9,414 nt of DNA, taken from NCBI GenBank assembly GCA_027295745.1, contig JAPUKI010000030.1:1-9414 (forward strand), given 5' to 3'. A program made the position numbers and the translations under genes. This DNA is from Acidobacteriota bacterium. GTDB lineage: Bacteria; Acidobacteriota; UBA6911; RPQK01; JADFOI01. The notes under the pieces were generated by a model. That model saw only the letters and a program-made list of their open reading frames with translations. It did not search any database and had not been told where the DNA came from. Below, piece after piece: positions 6,061-9,414 of the stretch (its first letter is position 1; every line of letters starts with the position of its first letter).

Positions 6061-6830
6061 CTCAGGATTCCCTCCAGCGGACTGCTGGCCGTGGCGTAGA
6101 GCTTTTTCGGAATTCGTCCTGCCAGATACGCCAAACGCCCCGACTCGACGGCAAGTTTCATCGCCTTCGCCATTTTCGGTGGATCCTTGGCTCCTGCAAT
6201 TCCCGTATTCATCAGCACGCCGTCAACCCCTAATTCCATGGTAATGGTGGCATCGGAAGCTGTTCCCACACCCGCATCCACGATGACAGGAACGGAAACG
6301 GTTTCCACAATGATTCGCAGGTTGTTGGGATTTTGTATTCCCAAACCTGAGCCAATGGGCGCCCCCAGTGGCATCACCGCAACTGCACCTGCTTCCTCGA
6401 GCTTCTTACAGATGACCGGATCATCATTGGTGTATGGAAAAACGAAAAAGTCCTCTTTGACCAGAACACGTGTCGCCTCCAGTAGTGCTTCGTTGTCGGG
6501 GAAAAGAGTGCGCTCATCTCCTATGACCTCAAGCTTTACCAGATTGGAGAGCCCCGCTTCCCGCCCCAATCGAGCACAGCGAATGGCATCCTTCGCCGTA
6601 TAACAACCAGCGGTATTGGGCAACAATGTAAAGCGACTGCGATCGATATGGTCCAGCAAAGATTCCTTGCTCTTATCCGTCAAGTTCACTCGTCTCACGG
6701 CAACAGTGACAAACTCTGCTCCACTGCTCTCCAAGGCCTGCCGCATCACTTCAAAGCTCTCGTACTTACCGGTTCCAACAATCAGCCGAGAGCCAAATTC
6801 CTGTCCAGCAACCACTAGCTTGTCAGACAT
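6057..6830 (-). CDS. thiG: Thiazole synthase ThiG
   Basis: Makes the thiazole phosphate of thiamin from 1-deoxy-D-xylulose 5-phosphate, dehydroglycine and the thiocarboxylate carried on ThiS. The 257-residue protein is a full-length TIM barrel. Visible motifs: GTGKY (19-23); AVRRVNL (44-50); PNTAGCYTAKDA (71-82); VKLEVIGD (98-105), where K99 matches the Schiff-base lysine; FPYTNDDP (131-138); MPLGAPIGSGLGI (153-165); VDAGVGTASDA (184-194); VLMNTGIAGAKDP (205-217); and the C-terminal ATASSPLEG. The ATG at 6830 has GGAGAGG 7 nt upstream, lying in the last thiS codons, and overlaps thiS by 16 nt, so translation is coupled. Nothing needed for catalysis appears missing. The other thiazole genes (thiF, thiO or thiH, dxs) are not in the window. 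Confidence 0.96.
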   Translation of the reverse strand: MSDKLVVAGQEFGSRLIVGTGKYESFEVMRQALESSGAEFVTVAVRRVNLTDKSKESLLDHIDRSRFTLLPNTAGCYTAKDAIRCARLGREAGLSNLVKLEVIGDERTLFPDNEALLEATRVLVKEDFFVFPYTNDDPVICKKLEEAGAVAVMPLGAPIGSGLGIQNPNNLRIIVETVSVPVIVDAGVGTASDATITMELGVDGVLMNTGIAGAKDPPKMAKAMKLAVESGRLAYLAGRIPKKLYATASSPLEGILS

Positions 6831-7051
6831 CTGTCTTCCTCTCCTCCACCGACAAAATGGACGATCTCAATTCGATCTCCTGCGCCCAAAGGCTGCTCAG
6901 GCCATCGATCTCGGCTAATGATTTGCCCGTTGAATTCCACAGCGACCTGGTTCCCTACAAGATCCAAATCTTGAACCAGGTCCTCAATGGTCCATGTCGT
7001 CGAAATTTTGGTTTGCTTTCCATTCACGATTATCTCAATTTTCTCCGCCAT
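6815..7051 (-). CDS. thiS: Sulfur carrier protein ThiS with C-terminal extension
   Basis: A 78-residue ubiquitin-like sulfur carrier; its C-terminal glycine is adenylated and converted to a thiocarboxylate that donates sulfur to ThiG. The fold pattern is clear: IEIIVNGKQTKI (5-16), TIEDLVQDLDL (21-31), VAVEFNGQIISRDRW (37-51), GDRIEIVHFVGGG (58-70). Oddity: canonical ThiS ends at Gly-Gly, but here the frame continues for eight residues (EEDRCLTS) after GGG (68-70) before TAG at 6815. Unprocessed, it could not form a thiocarboxylate in the known way. ATG 7051 follows the GWxTD stop by 14 nt with no obvious ribosome site, and the end overlaps thiG by 16 nt. Processing by a peptidase, a sequencing or assembly error, or a -1 frameshift into thiG are the possible explanations. 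Confidence 0.9.
   Translation of the reverse strand: MAEKIEIIVNGKQTKISTTWTIEDLVQDLDLVGNQVAVEFNGQIISRDRWPEQPLGAGDRIEIVHFVGGGEEDRCLTS
6838..6847 (-). promoter_or_regulatory. thiG ribosome binding site embedded in the thiS Gly-Gly codons
   Basis: The minus-strand stretch GGAGGAGAGG ends 7 nt before the thiG ATG. The same bases encode the last two glycines of the ThiS GGG motif (GGA GGA, 6847-6842) and the following Glu. The element therefore does double duty and may constrain where thiS can stop. Confidence 0.75.
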
Positions 7052-7065
7052 AGTGAATCATCGGG

Positions 7066-8691
7066 TCAAGGCGCACCGACCAGCCTGAAATTCTGGTTCA
7101 GACTCAAACTCTCTTCTCGAATGCGATCCTGTATCTCCACCTCCAGCTCATAGTCGCCCGGCTCCAGGGCGCGCACCGGAAGCGTCTTAACCAAAGCAGC
7201 TCTTCGCTCCGAATAGATGCGAACTCCTTCTCCAGTCTCACCTGTCAATTCGATTACGGTCTGCCCATTGCGCAAAATCCGGTAGCGGGTTTCCAACCAG
7301 GGTGTACGGGTGGCTTGATCGATGCCCAGATTGTACAACTGCAGGTAAATCCCCAGGTTGTTTCCCGTCGAGAAAAGATGACTGACGCTGGGTCGCACCT
7401 TGATATCTCCCAGAATAAACATTTCATCACGGGCAGGTACCCTCGAGAGCGGTATGATCATATCAGACAAAATCAGAGAACTGGCCGAGAGCTCCTGTGA
7501 GCCATAAGAAGAAGGGACAATGGCCGTCCGGACGACCCCCACATGTCCACTACTCACATCCTTCACCACCAGGTCCAGCCTGTACCTCATTTTCTTGTCC
7601 AGAGTCATGATTCTTTGGTAAACGGACCGGGAGGCAAGACCTTCCTGGACATCCTGAACCTTGTAACTGAGAATCAACTCCTCTTCAAACTCTTCAATCA
7701 GACGGTTGGTAATGGCTGTCAGCATGCCGTAAATTGCGATTTTAGCAACGTAAAATCCATTTTCTTCCCTAAAGGTCAATTCCTGGTTTTGCACTTCTAC
7801 CGTAATCGCTACCAAAACCTGCTGCTCATTCAGATTGAAATAGTCTGGCCTAAGGTGGAAGTTCAAACTATTGAACGAGATATCCACGTTGACCCTTTCC
7901 TGTAAGTCTTTGTACTTGATATCCGGAGCCCGTTGTGCCTGAGTCAGCCTCTCATACCGAGCAAAGGAACTGTCCTGCGCTCTTTGGTAGGCCTGTGGGT
8001 ATCTACCCTGCATACCAGGCTGGAAAAAAGGGCGTTCCATCTTTCTGGCCATCCCCAGCTCTTCGGCCAGGGTCAATCCAGCATTGGGCACCCGAATCAA
8101 GACATCCTTTTCGTTTGGATCAAGAGCCAGATGGTATTCACCTGACCAGCTGGAATCCACGAACTCCAATTCCACCTCCGAACCCATCCCTTCCAGAAAG
8201 CGGTAACGCCAAAATTCAAAGGGATAAGTGGAAGTGGCTCCGCCCCCTTCATGAGGTTGACGCAAATAGCGACCACCGGAAGGGTAGGAGACGATCTCAT
8301 CTGGAGGCCCATGAATAATGTAGATCCGACCGCGGTCGGTCTTCCAGCCAGCTATTCCACTTTGAAACCGCTCATTGGCAAAGGCGATACGCCTGTAATG
8401 CTCCTCCTTAAACTCGTTGAACTCCGTCCTGGGATCAGGATCACGCCGATACCAGAACTGCTCAATGAAGTGCTCCTTCTCGTTCGCTGTAGAGAGGCTT
8501 TGGAAGACTGGCCTCTCCTCTTGGGTAATGATAAAAGTCACGTCCTCATTCAGCCACTTCTTATAGTAGTCTTCATCGGCCTCCTCACCTCCCTGCTGCT
8601 GTCCTGCTGCCAGCCCGGCCGAAAAAAAGAGAGAGAGTGGGAGAGACAGAAAGAGAAAGTAAAAGTCAAAATAGCTGCTTTTTAAGGACAT
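7066..8691 (-). CDS. GWxTD-domain exported protein
   Basis: A 541-residue exported protein of unknown biochemical role. Residues 1 to about 30 form a signal peptide (K4, then a Phe/Leu-rich core, ending AGLAAG before a Gln/Gly stretch). The N-terminal domain (about 40-140) has the features of the GWxTD family: YYKKWLNEDV, FIEQFWYRRDPDP (75-87), RIAFANERF, and GWKTDRGRIYIIHGPPDEI (115-133), which contains the name-giving GW-K-TD at 115-119. FEFWRYRF and a beta-rich region follow; the C-terminal part (about 280-541) is composed of long strands (for example VLVAITVEV, YELEVEIQD) like one or two beta-sandwich modules. The family is common in Acidobacteriota and Bacteroidota and is uncharacterised as far as I know. 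It is first in the operon with thiS, thiG, aroB and ubiE, 14 nt before thiS, divergent from a TonB receptor. The ribosome site is weak (GGA adjacent to ATG). Confidence 0.88.
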   Translation of the reverse strand: MSLKSSYFDFYFLFLSLPLSLFFSAGLAAGQQQGGEEADEDYYKKWLNEDVTFIITQEERPVFQSLSTANEKEHFIEQFWYRRDPDPRTEFNEFKEEHYRRIAFANERFQSGIAGWKTDRGRIYIIHGPPDEIVSYPSGGRYLRQPHEGGGATSTYPFEFWRYRFLEGMGSEVELEFVDSSWSGEYHLALDPNEKDVLIRVPNAGLTLAEELGMARKMERPFFQPGMQGRYPQAYQRAQDSSFARYERLTQAQRAPDIKYKDLQERVNVDISFNSLNFHLRPDYFNLNEQQVLVAITVEVQNQELTFREENGFYVAKIAIYGMLTAITNRLIEEFEEELILSYKVQDVQEGLASRSVYQRIMTLDKKMRYRLDLVVKDVSSGHVGVVRTAIVPSSYGSQELSASSLILSDMIIPLSRVPARDEMFILGDIKVRPSVSHLFSTGNNLGIYLQLYNLGIDQATRTPWLETRYRILRNGQTVIELTGETGEGVRIYSERRAALVKTLPVRALEPGDYELEVEIQDRIREESLSLNQNFRLVGAP

Positions 8692-8711
8692 TCCAAAACG
8701 CTCAACCAGTC

Positions 8712-8717
8712 ATTATA
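8712..8717 (-). promoter_or_regulatory. Candidate -10 box (TATAAT) for the GWxTD-thiSG-aroB-ubiE operon
   Basis: A perfect TATAAT on the minus strand 20 nt before the ATG at 8691, placing the start site near 8705 with a leader of about 14 nt. At the expected -35 distance the sequence is only CT repeats, so an activator or an alternative sigma factor may be needed, or the match is accidental in AT-rich DNA. Confidence 0.4.
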
Positions 8718-8731
8718 TACGCAATATCCGC

Positions 8732-8768
8732 AAAGAGAGAGCAGAGGGAAGGAGAGAAAGAGAGAAAG
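8732..8768. repeat. Polypurine tract (GA-rich) between divergent promoters
   Basis: Of 37 bases on the plus strand, 36 are purines (the only exception is C at 8742); it includes a mirror repeat GAAAGAGAGAAAG at 8756-8768. A second purine run (8621-8659, two pyrimidines) lies in the signal-peptide codons of the GWxTD gene. It is low-complexity DNA that could bend, form a triplex, or vary in length. Confidence 0.7.
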
Positions 8769-8770
8769 TG

Positions 8771-8799
8771 TGGTCAACCAGTGGATGTCGATGTATAAT
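8771..8799 (+). promoter_or_regulatory. Candidate promoter of the TonB-dependent receptor gene
   Basis: TGGTCA (8771-8776, 4 of 6 matches to TTGACA) and a perfect TATAAT (8794-8799) are separated by 17 nt, the ideal sigma-70 spacing. Transcription would begin near 8806, leaving a leader of about 65 nt before the likely start codon. The -35 overlaps the second copy of the 9-bp direct repeat. Confidence 0.5.
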
Positions 8800-8870
8800 G
8801 GCCAGCAGATTTTACTCTTACGGTTTTCCCGGGCACGAGGTAATCACAGATCGTCTTGATTTCTCATCCC

Positions 8871-9414
8871 GTGAGGACCAGGCTCTACAAGAGGCCCTTT
8901 TCTGGGTGGAAATCCGCACTTTCAATGTTCCCATGGGTGCTGGGGATGATCTTCATTGTACAGGTCCCAGGGCAGTCGGGGACCGGCACCCTTACAGGTA
9001 CGGTCAAGGACGTATCGGGTGCCACCAGAACGGGTGTCGAGGTCACTGTCCGTCATGAGGCCACTAACGTTCAACGATCGACTGTCACCAATGGCTCCGG
9101 GATCTACCGAATTCCACACTTGCAATCGGGAACTTATGAAATCAAGGCCGGATTGGCCGGATTCAGGACAGTCCTGACCGCCGGTGTCGAGCTGACAGTG
9201 GGGGAGGTTCTCAGCGTCGATCTCCTGCTTGAGGTTGGAGAGATCAGTGAGACTGTCACGGTGACTGCTGAGGCGACTGTCCTGGACACCGAGGATTCCC
9301 AGATTTCATCACTGGTCGACAACCGTCGAGTCCTTGATCTGCCCCTCAATGGGCGAAACGTCTACGTTCTGGCCACCCTCCAGCCAGGTGTTGTCCCAGC
9401 CATGATGTCCGTGT
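8871..9414 (+). CDS. TonB-dependent receptor with carboxypeptidase-regulatory-like N-domain (N-terminal part)
   Basis: An outer-membrane receptor, open at the right edge after 181 codons, without its beta-barrel in view. From GTG 8871: a basic n-region (residues 2-14) then a hydrophobic segment (16-30) form a signal peptide; residues about 38-133 are a carboxypeptidase-regulatory-like (Cna-B type) beta-sandwich, with the landmarks GTLTGTVKD, TNGSGIYRIPHLQSGTYEI and GFRT, then VGEISETVTVTA; the plug domain begins with LVDNRRVLDLPLNGRNV (148-164) and the ATLQPGVVP turn. This architecture is frequent in Acidobacteriota and usually imports glycans or other large substrates; the substrate here is unknown. 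The start is uncertain: GTG 8871 keeps the positive n-region but has no ribosome site; ATG 8925 and ATG 8946 are alternatives. The frame is closed by TAA at 8841-8843. It is divergent from the GWxTD operon. Confidence 0.85.
   Translation, partial: MRTRLYKRPFSGWKSALSMFPWVLGMIFIVQVPGQSGTGTLTGTVKDVSGATRTGVEVTVRHEATNVQRSTVTNGSGIYRIPHLQSGTYEIKAGLAGFRTVLTAGVELTVGEVLSVDLLLEVGEISETVTVTAEATVLDTEDSQISSLVDNRRVLDLPLNGRNVYVLATLQPGVVPAMMSV

Larger units (their letters stand above)
8702..8782. repeat. 9-bp direct repeat TCAACCAGT flanking the divergent promoters
   Basis: TCAACCAGT occurs at 8702-8710 and 8774-8782, 72 bp apart. The first copy sits just downstream of the minus-strand -10 box, at the expected start site; the second overlaps the -35 and spacer of the plus-strand promoter. 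Position at both promoters suggests a shared regulator site, but only sequence coincidence is seen. Confidence 0.4.

Noticed and set aside
8768..9058. 96-codon plus-strand frame over the TonB receptor start
   Set aside because: Wrong frame relative to the clear receptor domain sequence; Cys/His/Arg-rich composition typical of a shadow frame.

Overview
The window reads as a contig from a Gram-negative, menaquinone- or ubiquinone-respiring bacterium, most likely Acidobacteriota. The evidence for that placement is indirect: a GWxTD-domain exported protein, the start of a TonB-dependent receptor with an N-terminal carboxypeptidase-regulatory-like domain (the Oar/Cna-B-like type expanded in Acidobacteriota), and a four-gene minor-pilin cluster. 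No rRNA or tRNA is present, and the assignment rests on protein recognition only.

Layout. (1) 1-445, minus: the N-terminal part of a lipoprotein with an Ig-like domain, running off the left edge. (2) 446-986: a gene-free spacer with a bulged hairpin (618-671), a short GC-rich stem followed by T's, and an inverted array of 7-base repeats (804-932). (3) 987-3532, plus: four translationally overlapping genes for a GspH/FimU-, a PilV/GspI-, a PilW/GspJ- and a PilX/GspK-like minor pilin. They are followed after 14 nt by a small secreted coiled-coil protein (3547-4155) with a promoter-like TATACT exactly six bases before its ATG. (4) 4139-8691, minus: a tight five-gene run transcribed as GWxTD protein, thiS, thiG, aroB, ubiE/menG. 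(5) 8692-8870: a divergent promoter region with a polypurine tract and a 9-bp direct repeat. (6) 8871-9414, plus: the start of a TonB-dependent receptor, running off the right edge.

How the genes work together. The minor pilins would prime and cap a type IV pilus or type II secretion pseudopilus. In the minus-strand operon, ThiS/ThiG build the thiamin thiazole, AroB feeds the shikimate pathway to chorismate, and UbiE methylates the chorismate-derived quinone. Thiamin diphosphate is a cofactor of MenD, so a quinone-centred logic is possible but inferred. The GWxTD protein heading the operon has no known function.

The points most worth a second look are a ThiS whose reading frame continues eight residues past the obligatory Gly-Gly terminus, two structurally similar bulged hairpins 5.4 kb apart that may be one repeat family, the heptad inverted repeat, and the leaderless-type promoter inside the pilin cluster. 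I did not find a convincing new multi-gene system.
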